In this document: positions 42,775 through 51,752 of the stretch, one piece after another
Numbering within the stretch: the stretch's first letter is position 1
Layout: every line of letters begins with the position of its first letter
NCBI GenBank assembly: GCA_009778715.1
Contig: WRFR01000003.1
Location: 32,875 to 96,874, forward strand
Length of the DNA stretch: 64,000 nucleotides
Source of the DNA: Coriobacteriia bacterium
GTDB taxonomy: Bacteria > Actinomycetota > Coriobacteriia > WRKU01 > WQUG01
Direction: 5' to 3'
The notes under the pieces: model-generated
Told to the model about the DNA's origin: nothing
The model's database searches: none
The model's input: the letters and a program-made list of their open reading frames with translations, nothing else
Made by a program: the position numbers and the translations under genes

Positions 42775-45141
42775 ATGCCCGATATCCAGGATACTATCCT
42801 CACTCCGCTCGCGTCTGCCGAGGGGCTGACGGCCGAGGAGGTCCACGCGCGCCAACAGCAGGGATTGGTCAACACTGCCCAGGAAAAGAACACCAAACAC
42901 ACGGGGCAGATCATCTCCGATAACGTGTTCACGCTTTTCAATGCTTTCAACCTGATCATCGCTGTTCTGCTGGCCCTGGTCCACGCCTGGACGAATATGC
43001 TGTTTTTCGCGATCATCGTGCTCAATGCCTTGATCGGGATCGTACAGGAGATCCGCGCCAAAAAACTCGTTGAGCACCTCTCCCTGCTCTCCGCACTGAA
43101 GGTGACTGCGATACGAGACAGCCGTCCCTGCGAGCTGCTGGTAGAAGACCTTGTTTTGGATGACCGTATCATTTTGAGTATGGGAAACCAGGTCTGTGCC
43201 GATTCAACGGTCGTGCAAGGAGAGATCGAGGTCAATGAGTCCCTTCTGACTGGCGAGGCTGATCCCCTGCTCAAGCGCCCAGGCGACGCCCTTCTTTCCG
43301 GGAGCTTCGTTGTCAGCGGAAACTGCCACGCGAAAGTTGAGCACGTGGGCGCCGATAATTTCGTGGCAAAGCTGGCCCAAGGGGCAAAAAAGCACCGGAG
43401 AGTGAACTCCGAACTCCTGACTTCCATGCGAAAGGTCACAAGATTCACCGGGTTCTTCATCATCCCGATCGGGATCCTGCTTTTTGTCGAAGCCTTTGTC
43501 CTGCGCTCGGACTCGGTCTATCATTCCGTAGTATCGACCTCGGCAGCCCTTTTAGGTATGCTGCCCAAGGGATTGGTCCTGATCATCAGCATCTCCCTTG
43601 CGGCAGGAGTGATCAAGCTATCGAAGAAGAAGGTCCTCGTGCAGGAGATGCACAGCATTGAAACGCTTGCCCACGTAGATATGCTTTGCCTGGATAAAAC
43701 AGGAACGCTGACCCAGGGGCAGATGTGCGTATCAGAGGTCAACCTCTCAGGCAAGCAGGCACTGCCGGTTCCCCCTGAGGTGGCCATCGGCGCATTCATC
43801 AATGCGCTCAATGATAACAATGCGACCTTCATGGCCTTGAAAGAACACTTCGGCGCCGAGAGCTCTTATCAGCCCGTCAACACAGTACCGTTTTCGTCCC
43901 AACGCAAATGGAGCGGAGCTACCTTTGAGGGCCTTGGCACGATAGTGCTGGGCGCGCCCGAGATCTTTACGGGGTTCACGCTCTCCAACGCAGTAGAGCA
44001 AGCGCGCCAGGCGGGGACCCGCGTTGTATGTTTCGCTCACCAGGATGGGCCACTGACCGATGAAGCCCCTTCAAACGCCATGCCCTTTGCGGCGATCTGC
44101 CTGGATGACCCGATCAGACACAGCGCAAAAGAAACGCTCTCATTCTTCAAGCATGAAGGCGTGGATATCAAGATCATCTCAGGAGACAACGCCCTGACCG
44201 TTTCCCACATCGCTGATCAGGTCGGATTCGAGAGCTCGGATTCCTTTATTGACCTGTCGAACCTGAAGACCGATGAAGAGCTCCGTGAGGCTGCTGCCCA
44301 CTACAGCATCTTCGGCAGGGTCACCCCCGACCAGAAACGCCAGCTCGTTAAGGCATTCCAGGCACAAGGGCATACGGTAGCCATGACCGGCGATGGCGTT
44401 AACGACGTCTTAGCCTTAAGGGAAGCCGATTGCAGCATCGCGATGGCCTCCGGCAGTGACGCCGCCAAGCAGGTTTCGCAGATTGTGCTTGTTCAATCAG
44501 ACTTCGCCCTCTTGCCTGATGTGCTCATCGAGGGCAGGCGCGTGGTAAATAACATCACGCGCATCGCCGGGGTGTTTTTCATCAAAACGATCTACTCAGT
44601 CCTCCTGGCTCTCTTCGCCCTCTTGACGCTAACCGCGTTTCCCTTCATCCCCTTGCAGATCACGCTGATCGATGCGGTCATAGAGGCTTTCCCTGGCTTC
44701 TTCCTCTCGTTTGAGCCAAGCAAGAAGAAACCCCAAGGCGCTTTCCTGCCGAGCGTACTGAGCCGCGCCTCGACCTACGCTTTGTTGATCCTGTTCTGCT
44801 TTTTATGTCTCACCGGACTCTCATACTTTATTAAAACGCCGGGATTTGACGTGACCACGACTCTCTATTATGCGATCGGCACTATCAGCCTGACAGCTCT
44901 TGTCCTATCCTGCCGTCCCCTCAATGTGTTCCGCGTAGTCTTGTGCGCGATAGCAGCTGCCGGGTTCTATGGGGCTGTTACACTGTTTTCCGGGATATTG
45001 AGCCTAAAACCGCTCACTCCGATCACCCTCATAGTGCTTATTCCCCTGATGGTCATATGCGTGCCTTTGGGAATCCTGCTCAAGCACGTGGTAAACAGGG
45101 TGTCTACAAAGCGGACCAAGGGCGAACCTGTCTCATCTTAG
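42775..45141 (+). CDS. Cation-translocating P-type ATPase (HAD-IC family)
   Basis: A 788-residue pump from the ATG at 42775 (AAGGAG upstream). The actuator domain has LTGEADPLLKR (TGE), the phosphorylation site is MLCLDKTGTLTQG, the hinge is MTGDGVNDVLALREADCSIAM, and helix 4 carries GMLPKGLVLIISISLA. Eight to ten membrane segments are predicted. Lys in place of the frequent Glu after the helix 4 proline (PKGL versus PEGL) is notable because that residue lines the ion path. The sequence groups with bacterial MgtA/calcium-type ATPases of uncertain ion. No metal-binding N-terminal domain or regulator is adjacent. Confidence 0.9.
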   Translation: MPDIQDTILTPLASAEGLTAEEVHARQQQGLVNTAQEKNTKHTGQIISDNVFTLFNAFNLIIAVLLALVHAWTNMLFFAIIVLNALIGIVQEIRAKKLVEHLSLLSALKVTAIRDSRPCELLVEDLVLDDRIILSMGNQVCADSTVVQGEIEVNESLLTGEADPLLKRPGDALLSGSFVVSGNCHAKVEHVGADNFVAKLAQGAKKHRRVNSELLTSMRKVTRFTGFFIIPIGILLFVEAFVLRSDSVYHSVVSTSAALLGMLPKGLVLIISISLAAGVIKLSKKKVLVQEMHSIETLAHVDMLCLDKTGTLTQGQMCVSEVNLSGKQALPVPPEVAIGAFINALNDNNATFMALKEHFGAESSYQPVNTVPFSSQRKWSGATFEGLGTIVLGAPEIFTGFTLSNAVEQARQAGTRVVCFAHQDGPLTDEAPSNAMPFAAICLDDPIRHSAKETLSFFKHEGVDIKIISGDNALTVSHIADQVGFESSDSFIDLSNLKTDEELREAAAHYSIFGRVTPDQKRQLVKAFQAQGHTVAMTGDGVNDVLALREADCSIAMASGSDAAKQVSQIVLVQSDFALLPDVLIEGRRVVNNITRIAGVFFIKTIYSVLLALFALLTLTAFPFIPLQITLIDAVIEAFPGFFLSFEPSKKKPQGAFLPSVLSRASTYALLILFCFLCLTGLSYFIKTPGFDVTTTLYYAIGTISLTALVLSCRPLNVFRVVLCAIAAAGFYGAVTLFSGILSLKPLTPITLIVLIPLMVICVPLGILLKHVVNRVSTKRTKGEPVSS

Positions 45142-45251
45142 CCGCAGGTAAAAAAGAAAGAACGCCGGATACGCTATACTGTAAACTTGTAGAAAGTTAG
45201 ACGCCACCTACTTTCGGCGCTTCTTTCGAAATATGAAACAGTATTTACGTT

Positions 45252-46406
45252 ATGCCTGAACAGCAGAAACATACTAACTACCGACCAAAAAACGCCTCGG
45301 CGCAGCGCCGCGCGCGCAAGTCCAGCTTTTCAGCGCTTCATAGTCCGGCTAAACGGCGCGACAACGAACAACCAGCAACCATCAATTCGCGCGATGTCCG
45401 CTTCCCCGAAGGCACCGGCGGGTTGCCCCTGGTCGAGCAAGGCGAAGCGGATCTCGCAGCAGGCCAGCTTGCCGATCCGGCCGGACGCACCCGGGAACGC
45501 ACCCTCTGCGATGACATGACCTTAAACCTTAAGTCGCGCAGTGAGCGGCGGCGCAAACGGGTAAAACACCAGCGGCAAGCCATTGGGGCCATCGTGGTGA
45601 TTTGCCTGGCTGCGATCTTTGCCAGCGGGCTCTTGTGGATGCGTTACTCCAATGGCCGGGCGGATGCGCTCTCAAAGGTTCTCACTTCAAAGCAGCCAGC
45701 AAGTTCTGTGGTCGCCACCACTACGGCGGGCGCCAGCACAGAAACGACCGGCTTGCCAACGCCGGTGGTCGCAAGCTTTAAAGGGATCCCGCTTCACCTT
45801 TCCGTGCGTATGCGTGACCTGACCGAAGTTGGATTCCACCCCGCAAGCAATCCCTATGCCATGGTGCTCGATACTACGCTGACGCCCGCCGACGCTACGA
45901 CCGTCAGGGCCACACACACGACCGGACGCAACAAGAGCAAGCAGCCGACCGGCGACAACGTCGCGCTCATCGGTAACTACATCCAGATGTGGCGCACCGA
46001 TACCGGGAGCATCCCCGGGCGTACCTCCATCGATGAAGGAGCGCCCGCAGGCTCGGTGACCTATGCGCCGATCACCGGCACGATCACCGCGGTGCGCGAG
46101 TACAACTATGAGAACGGCTGCAAAGACTACGAGGTGCATATGAGCTTCGAGGCAACGGCCTTAGCGCGCTATGAGGTGGTCATGATCCACGAGGAAAACG
46201 TGAAGGTCAAGGTCGGCGACGAGGTGACCGGCGGCCTCACTCCCATCGCTCAGGTACGCGACCTCACGCCGTTCTTGAAAAACCAACTGGGTGAATATAC
46301 CGGCGAAGCGGGGAACCACGCCCATGTGCAGGTCAACGACCTGCGTGCGCCCAGCTATGCAGAGCGCCAGAAGTACCGCGAGCAGCACAACTATTACATT
46401 GACTAG
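45252..46406 (+). CDS. M23-family (LytM-like) peptidoglycan peptidase, membrane anchored
   Basis: A 384-residue protein. A long basic/disordered cytoplasmic N-terminus (1-110) is followed by a transmembrane helix AIVVICLAAIFASGLLWM. The C-terminal beta domain begins TYAPITGTITAVREYNYENG and contains KVKVGDEVTGGLTPIAQVRDL and GNHAHVQVNDL, whose H-x-H fits the last zinc motif of M23 peptidases. The usual first H-x(3)-D is not obvious, so some members of this sub-group may be non-catalytic. No ribosome site precedes the ATG. It converges on nfnB, whose last codon overlaps by four bases. Confidence 0.75.
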   Translation: MPEQQKHTNYRPKNASAQRRARKSSFSALHSPAKRRDNEQPATINSRDVRFPEGTGGLPLVEQGEADLAAGQLADPAGRTRERTLCDDMTLNLKSRSERRRKRVKHQRQAIGAIVVICLAAIFASGLLWMRYSNGRADALSKVLTSKQPASSVVATTTAGASTETTGLPTPVVASFKGIPLHLSVRMRDLTEVGFHPASNPYAMVLDTTLTPADATTVRATHTTGRNKSKQPTGDNVALIGNYIQMWRTDTGSIPGRTSIDEGAPAGSVTYAPITGTITAVREYNYENGCKDYEVHMSFEATALARYEVVMIHEENVKVKVGDEVTGGLTPIAQVRDLTPFLKNQLGEYTGEAGNHAHVQVNDLRAPSYAERQKYREQHNYYID

Positions 46407-47914
46407 TTCTTCAGGAACTCGTCTATTGCGGCGGCGGCTTTTTTGCCCGCCCCCATCGCAAGGATAACGGTTGCAGCTCCTGTCACGATGTCGCCACCCG
46501 CAAAGATCCGTGGATCGCTGGTGCGCCCGTCCTCGTCAGTGGCCAAGTAACCGCGCTCGGTCAGCTTGGCGTCCGTGATCTCTACCAGCTGCTTGTGCGC
46601 CTTGGTCCCGACCGCAATGATCACCGTGTCACAAGGGATAGTCTCCTCGCTGCCTTCGATCGGCACCGGACGGCGCCTGCCACTCGCGTCAGGCTCGCCC
46701 AGCTCCATGTGCTGTACGTGCAGGCCGGTTACCCAGCCGGTATTACCCTCAATAGCCAGCGGGCCGCAGAGTTCATGGATCTGAACGCCCTCCTCTTTGG
46801 CGTGATGGATCTCTTCGATACGCGCGGGCATCTCTGCCTCCGTGCGCCGGTACACGATCGTGACCTGTCCTGCCCGCATGCGGATCGCGGTACGCGCGGC
46901 GTCCATGGCCACGTTGCCGCCTCCGACCACAACGACCGAGTGGCCCCACCAGACCGGCGTGTCATAGGTCGGAAAGTCCGAGGCGTGCATGAAGTTGACG
47001 CGGGTCAGAAACTCGTTGCTACTGTACACGCCGTTGAGGTTCTCTCCCGGGATCTCCAAAAATAGCGGCAGACCTGCGCCGATCCCGATAAAGACGGCGT
47101 CAAAACCATCCTCATCGAGGAGCTCACGGGCATTCGTGATTTTGCCGACCGGCTCGTTGTAGTGAAAGGCCACCCCCAGGCGCTCAAGCGCACCGATCTC
47201 ATCGGCCAGGATCGCCTTGGGCAGGCGGAACTCCGGGATGCCGTATGCCAGGACGCCGCCGCCGGTATGCAGGGACTCGAACACCTCGACGCTGTGGCCA
47301 CGCGCGGCAAGCTCGCCCGCACAGGCAAGCCCTGCCGGGCCTGAGCCGATAACGGCGACTTTACGGCCCGTGCTCGGCGCGGGCGCCGTGAAGCAGCGCT
47401 CCTCTACCGGGCGGGAACAATCCCAGTCCGCCACATAGCGCTCCAACCGACCGATCGCGACCGCCTCGCCGCGCTTGGCAAGAATGCATTGCGCTTCGCA
47501 CTGGCTTTCCTGCGGACATACGCGTCCGCAGACCGCCGGTAGCGCGTTGCGCTTCTTGAGCCAATCGATCGAAGCGGGCATATCGTCAGCGATCAACGCC
47601 CCAATGAACTCCTTGATATGGACGCCAACGGGGCAGCCGCCTTCGCAGGTCGGGTTCTTGCACTGCAGGCAGCGCTCAGCCTCGGCATGCGCCAGCTCGG
47701 GCGTGTAGCCCAAGTTGACCTCGCTGAAGTTGCGCGAACGCCGAGCAGGGTTCTGCTCGGGCATAGCGTGGCGCGGTTCGCGTGAGGGGCGACGGCGCTC
47801 AGCCGCGGGGGCAGCCGTAACTTGCGCAGCGGCGGCCGCAGGGCTGGCAGCAGATTCGGCAGCGGCCTCGGGATCTGTGCTCGGATTGACGCTCTCGTTT
47901 ACTCCGCCTTGCAT
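46403..47914 (-). CDS. nfnB: NADH-dependent reduced ferredoxin:NADP+ oxidoreductase subunit B (GltA-like)
   Basis: A 503-residue flavoprotein homologous to the small subunit of glutamate synthase. An Ala-rich N-terminal extension (about 50 residues) is followed by [4Fe-4S] ligands in CLQCKNPTCEGGCPVG and CGRVCPQESQCEAQC. The FAD fold GSGPAGLACAGELAARGHSV comes next, then the NAD(P) fold VVGGGNVAMDAARTAIRM, and GGDIVTGAATVILAMGAG at the end. With the adjacent subunit it forms NfnAB, the electron-bifurcating transhydrogenase of anaerobes; a stand-alone glutamate synthase large subunit is absent. ATG at 47914 has GGGAG six bases upstream and overlaps nfnA. Confidence 0.85.
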   Translation of the reverse strand: MQGGVNESVNPSTDPEAAAESAASPAAAAAQVTAAPAAERRRPSREPRHAMPEQNPARRSRNFSEVNLGYTPELAHAEAERCLQCKNPTCEGGCPVGVHIKEFIGALIADDMPASIDWLKKRNALPAVCGRVCPQESQCEAQCILAKRGEAVAIGRLERYVADWDCSRPVEERCFTAPAPSTGRKVAVIGSGPAGLACAGELAARGHSVEVFESLHTGGGVLAYGIPEFRLPKAILADEIGALERLGVAFHYNEPVGKITNARELLDEDGFDAVFIGIGAGLPLFLEIPGENLNGVYSSNEFLTRVNFMHASDFPTYDTPVWWGHSVVVVGGGNVAMDAARTAIRMRAGQVTIVYRRTEAEMPARIEEIHHAKEEGVQIHELCGPLAIEGNTGWVTGLHVQHMELGEPDASGRRRPVPIEGSEETIPCDTVIIAVGTKAHKQLVEITDAKLTERGYLATDEDGRTSDPRIFAGGDIVTGAATVILAMGAGKKAAAAIDEFLKN

Positions 47915-48801
47915 GAGCAACTCCCTTCCCGCTCTGCCTCCAGCTTGGCCAGCCGGGCCTCGACCTCATGCAGCACCTCGTGCGCGTACTTCGCGTCGGA
48001 CAGGCGCTCCTGCTCGTTGTAGGTGCTCTGGCGCGTCATGAGCTCCTCCCAGTCAACGCCCGCGGCGTCGAAGTCGGGCCCGTCAACGCAGCCGAACTGC
48101 GTGCGCCCGTTGATCGTCACGCGGCAGGCGCCGCACATGCCCGTGCCGTCGACCATGAGCGGGTTGAGGCTGACCATCGTCTTGACGCCCGCCTCCAGCG
48201 CGGTCTGCGCGGCAAACTTCATCATGACGGCGGGCCCCACGATAAATACTTCGTCGACATCGTCGTTCATACAGAGCTCTGCGAGCGGGCCGGTCACCAG
48301 GCCCTGCGTCCCCGCTGAGCCATCGTCAGTCGTAATTTGCAGGCGCCCCAATGGCAAAGCCCGCAGCTCATCTTGTAGGATGAGCAGGTCGGCTGAGCGC
48401 GCGCCGGTGATGACCGAGACACGGGCGCCTGCCGCGCAAGCCGCGCGCGCCACCGGATAGGCCACAGCCGTGCCGACGCCGCCGCCGACGATGGCCATGT
48501 GCTTGCCTTTACCGAGGATCTTGGTCGGGCGCCCCAGCGGGCCAGACACATCGGCGATCGTGTCATGGGTGGCCAGGCGCGAGAGCAGATGCGTCGTCTT
48601 GCCCACGCGAGCAAAGATGAAGCGCACCCAACCCTCCTCAGCTGACCAGTCGCTGAACGTGAAAGGAACGCGCTCGCCGTGCTCGTCGGCACGGATAATG
48701 AGGAACTGCCCGGCCGCGCACTTACGCGCGATGCGCGGCGCCTCGACCGTCAGCTCGAACACCGCGTCCGACAGCTGTCTTTTGCTCAGAACTTGATACA
48801 T
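47899..48801 (-). CDS. nfnA: NADH-dependent reduced ferredoxin:NADP+ oxidoreductase subunit A
   Basis: A 300-residue ferredoxin-NADP reductase-fold protein (dihydroorotate dehydrogenase PyrK-like). FAD domain motifs are GERVPFTFSDW and GPLGRPTKILGKGKHMAIVG, the NAD(P) domain has GGGVGTAVAYPVARA, and the [2Fe-2S] ligands are in GTGMCGACRVTINGRTQFGC. A Cys-containing C-terminal tail (SCSCKAE) is unusual. It is translated from ATG at 48801 with AGGAG directly upstream, and overlaps nfnB. The upstream gap of 346 bases (to the acylase gene) carries divergent promoters and a copy of the CCCC/GGGG-GTCACC repeat at 48859-48888. Confidence 0.85.
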   Translation of the reverse strand: MYQVLSKRQLSDAVFELTVEAPRIARKCAAGQFLIIRADEHGERVPFTFSDWSAEEGWVRFIFARVGKTTHLLSRLATHDTIADVSGPLGRPTKILGKGKHMAIVGGGVGTAVAYPVARAACAAGARVSVITGARSADLLILQDELRALPLGRLQITTDDGSAGTQGLVTGPLAELCMNDDVDEVFIVGPAVMMKFAAQTALEAGVKTMVSLNPLMVDGTGMCGACRVTINGRTQFGCVDGPDFDAAGVDWEELMTRQSTYNEQERLSDAKYAHEVLHEVEARLAKLEAEREGSCSCKAE

Positions 48802-49084
48802 AGCACTCCTGGATCCTTTTATCGGGGATAATCCATTATGCCCCATTCGCCCGCGTGGCAAAATCACCCCAGGGGTAATTCTGTCACCAACAGATACATG
48901 AGCCTGAATTCTGCTCTATTCAGCTGAACACAAGACCGCTTGTGGTAGCAAAATTGAAACAAGGAAGACATGCCTCCAATGGCCTCATGAAGCTCCAGGG
49001 CATACTCGTTCTTTGCGTTGATATCCGCTCACGAAAATCGAAAATCGACGCAGTAGCCGTTCGCGTCTTCGCTTAATTATTAGT

Positions 49085-49113
49085 TTGACTATCTAACTAT
49101 CTCCTCGTATACT
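49085..49113 (+). promoter_or_regulatory. Sigma-70-type promoter of the acylase gene
   Basis: TTGACT (49085-49090), exactly 17 bases, TATACT (49108-49113). Predicted start of transcription near 49120, about 28 bases before the ATG at 49148. Confidence 0.75.
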
Positions 49114-49147
49114 AACTTTTATTCTATTGAATCGACGAAGGAGCATC

Positions 49148-51679
49148 ATGAGCGCAGAGCACACCGTGGACTCAACTTCCCAAGAGCCTCAAGAGTCAGA
49201 GCAGGCCACAAAAAAGTCGCAGCCATCCCCCACTGTCAAACGCAAAAAGCATCGGCGCTGGCCCTGGATCACCCTTGGCGTACTGGTGGTCATCATCGTT
49301 GCCGGCGCTCTCTTTCTGAACATTTACACCAACTCGGGCAAACCCGTGACCAAAGGAACGCTTGCGGTCAAAGGCCTGCAAAGCAAGGTCACCGTTGTGC
49401 GCGATAAGGATGGCACGCCGCATATCACGGCGGCTAACCTCCATGATCTGTATATGGCGCAGGGCTATGTCGAGGCGCAGGAGCGGATGTTTCAGATGGA
49501 CCTGAGCCGGCGCCAGTCGGAGGGCAAACTCTCCGAGGTCTTTGGAAGCATGGCTGTAGACAGCGATAAGACCTTTCGCACCTATGGGCTGCAACGCGCC
49601 GCTGAAGCTTCGCTCCCGGGCTATCCGCAGGATACCGTCGACAAGCTTCAGGCTTTTAGCGACGGCGTAAACGCCTATATTGCCCAGGCTAAAACCTCCG
49701 GCTTCTCCCCCGAGTTCAAGCTCCTGGGCTACACGCCCGAGCCCTGGACTCCCATCGACACGCTGACCATTGGCAAGTACATGGCCTATGACCTGGGCGG
49801 ACATTGGAACGCGCAGGCGTTTCGCCAGTATATCTTTGATCACTTCCCCAAAGCGCAGGCCGAAGAGCTGGTCCAGCAGTGGCCCGGATCGGGCGCCCCG
49901 ACGATCCTTGCCAGCGAGGACATGACGATCACCGCGAAGCCTACCGCAAACATCGCGCAGCAACTGGCAAGCGCCGCCCAGTTCTCCCCCAACCCCTTTA
50001 ATGGCTCGAATGACTGGGTCGTTTCTGGCACGAAAACGACGACCGGCCTACCGCTGCTCTGCGACGATCCCCACCTGGAGGTCGCTACCCCCTCAGTCTG
50101 GTACCAGATGGAGCTCCAGGCCCCTGGCATGCATGTGAGCGGCACGATCTTTGGCGGCGTGCCTGGCATTATCCTCGGCCAGAACGAGGACTGCGCCTGG
50201 GGCGTCACGAACACCGGCCCTGACGTCCAGGACCTTTATATTGAGAAGCAGAATCCGAAAGATCCGCATGAATATCTCTACGAGGGACAGTGGTACAAAG
50301 CAAAGACGATTTCTGAGCCCATCAAAGTGAAGGGCGCCGCAACGATCGACTTCCAGGTCGACGAGACGCGCCACGGGCCCGTGATCTCCCAGCTTGCCTC
50401 GACGGACACAACCAGCACGAGCAGCACAAGCAACGGGACCAACGCCAACACAACTACCGATCCAACACAGGCCGCCACGAGCGCTGACAACACCGTCTAT
50501 TCACTGCGCTGGACGGCGCTTGCGCCGACGACCGAGCTTGAAGCGGTCTTTGACTTTAACGCCGCAAAGAACTGGAGCCAGTTCGAGCAGGCCCTGCGCA
50601 AGTTCCAGGCGCCCGCGCAGAACTTCGTGTTCGCCTGCAAGGATGGCACGATCGCGTATCGCGCCAACGGACTGATCCCCATCCGCAAAGGCGACGGCTT
50701 CCTGCCGGTCCCTGGCTGGGACAGCAGCTACGAGTGGAAAGGCTACATCCCCTGGGATGACCTGCCGCAGACCGTCAATCCACCCAAAGGATTTGTCGCG
50801 ACCGCCAACAACAAGGTCACGCCTGACAATTACCCCTATCACGTCTCCTGGAACTGGTCACAGCCTTACCGCTCCGAGCGCATCACCCAGCTGCTTTCCG
50901 CCAAGGACAAGCTGAGCGTGGCCGACATGGAAGCCATCCAGGCTGACTACCTTGACCTGCACGCCAAGGAGTTCTCCCCTGAGTTCGTGAAAGCGCTCAA
51001 GGGCGCTGATCTTACGAACGATGAAAAGCAGGCGCTGAGCATCCTGAACTCGTGGGATTTCAAGGCGAGCAAGGACAGCGGCGCGCCATTGATATTTAAC
51101 CGCTGGTATGAGCAGGCTCAAAAAGACCTCTTCAATGACAAGCTCAGCCCCGACGTGCTGGCGCTTTTTGAGGACGAGGACTTCGTGACCGACCAGCTGC
51201 TGCGCACTGCGGTGGCAGGCAAACCGGGGGCCTGGATCGAGAACTCAGGCGGGCTTCAGTCGCTGCTTGATCGCTCTCTGAAAGAGACACTGACTACGAT
51301 CAAAAAGGAGCAGGGCGACGACCTGTCGAAGTGGACCTGGGGCGCCTGGCATCAGGTCGCTTTCACCAATCCGCTCTCCTCGAAAGCGATCCTGAAGCCC
51401 CTGTTCAATCCGCGCAGCCCTGACCCCGACAACGGCAGCCGCACCACTATACGGGCGGCTGGCTGGGACGACACGGGTAGCACCGATCTGGCCTCAACCT
51501 GGCGCTTTATTGCAGACCTCAGCGACCTGTCCTCGACCCAGCAACTCTGTGCCCCGGGCGAGTCCGGACATCCGCGCAGCAAGTTCTACAACAACCAGGT
51601 CGACGACTGGCTCAACGGCCGCCACCACATCACCCAGATGGGCGCAGTATCGGGCGACACGCTCACACTGAAACCATAA
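49148..51679 (+). CDS. Penicillin acylase-family Ntn hydrolase, membrane anchored
   Basis: An 843-residue protein from the ATG at 49148 (AAGGAG five bases upstream). The cytoplasmic Lys-rich N-terminus is followed by one membrane helix (WITLGVLVVIIVAGALFLNIY) and the alpha chain (VTVVRDKDGTPHITAANLHDLYMAQGYVEAQERMFQMD). The maturation site is NPFNGSNDWVVSGTKTTTG, where Ser becomes the N-terminal nucleophile of the beta chain. GVPGIILGQNEDCAWGVTN and DPDNGSRTTIRAAGW are also family-typical. Relatives hydrolyse penicillin side chains, acyl-homoserine lactones or other amides; the natural substrate here is unknown. Followed by a strong palindromic terminator. Confidence 0.9.
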   Translation: MSAEHTVDSTSQEPQESEQATKKSQPSPTVKRKKHRRWPWITLGVLVVIIVAGALFLNIYTNSGKPVTKGTLAVKGLQSKVTVVRDKDGTPHITAANLHDLYMAQGYVEAQERMFQMDLSRRQSEGKLSEVFGSMAVDSDKTFRTYGLQRAAEASLPGYPQDTVDKLQAFSDGVNAYIAQAKTSGFSPEFKLLGYTPEPWTPIDTLTIGKYMAYDLGGHWNAQAFRQYIFDHFPKAQAEELVQQWPGSGAPTILASEDMTITAKPTANIAQQLASAAQFSPNPFNGSNDWVVSGTKTTTGLPLLCDDPHLEVATPSVWYQMELQAPGMHVSGTIFGGVPGIILGQNEDCAWGVTNTGPDVQDLYIEKQNPKDPHEYLYEGQWYKAKTISEPIKVKGAATIDFQVDETRHGPVISQLASTDTTSTSSTSNGTNANTTTDPTQAATSADNTVYSLRWTALAPTTELEAVFDFNAAKNWSQFEQALRKFQAPAQNFVFACKDGTIAYRANGLIPIRKGDGFLPVPGWDSSYEWKGYIPWDDLPQTVNPPKGFVATANNKVTPDNYPYHVSWNWSQPYRSERITQLLSAKDKLSVADMEAIQADYLDLHAKEFSPEFVKALKGADLTNDEKQALSILNSWDFKASKDSGAPLIFNRWYEQAQKDLFNDKLSPDVLALFEDEDFVTDQLLRTAVAGKPGAWIENSGGLQSLLDRSLKETLTTIKKEQGDDLSKWTWGAWHQVAFTNPLSSKAILKPLFNPRSPDPDNGSRTTIRAAGWDDTGSTDLASTWRFIADLSDLSSTQQLCAPGESGHPRSKFYNNQVDDWLNGRHHITQMGAVSGDTLTLKP

Positions 51680-51690
51680 ACAAAGTTGAA

Positions 51691-51727
51691 AGGTGACAAA
51701 AGGGTGCCTGACCCCCTTTTGTCACCT
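51691..51727 (+). terminator. Terminator-like hairpin formed by the GTGCCTGACCCC repeat
   Basis: Perfect 14-base arms AGGTGACAAAAGGG (51691-51704) and CCCTTTTGTCACCT (51714-51727) around the loop TGCCTGACC. It lies 12 bases after the acylase stop, between convergent genes. Closely related sequences occur at 57826-57926 and 63821-63851, so this is a dispersed repeat serving as a bidirectional terminator. Confidence 0.65.
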
Positions 51728-51752
51728 GGCACAAGGGAATATTTCTTGCGTT

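Noticed and set aside
46403..47914. Glutamate synthase small subunit (gltD)
   Set aside because: No large subunit is nearby, and the adjacent overlapping gene is the ferredoxin-NADP reductase-like subunit, so NfnB is the better call.
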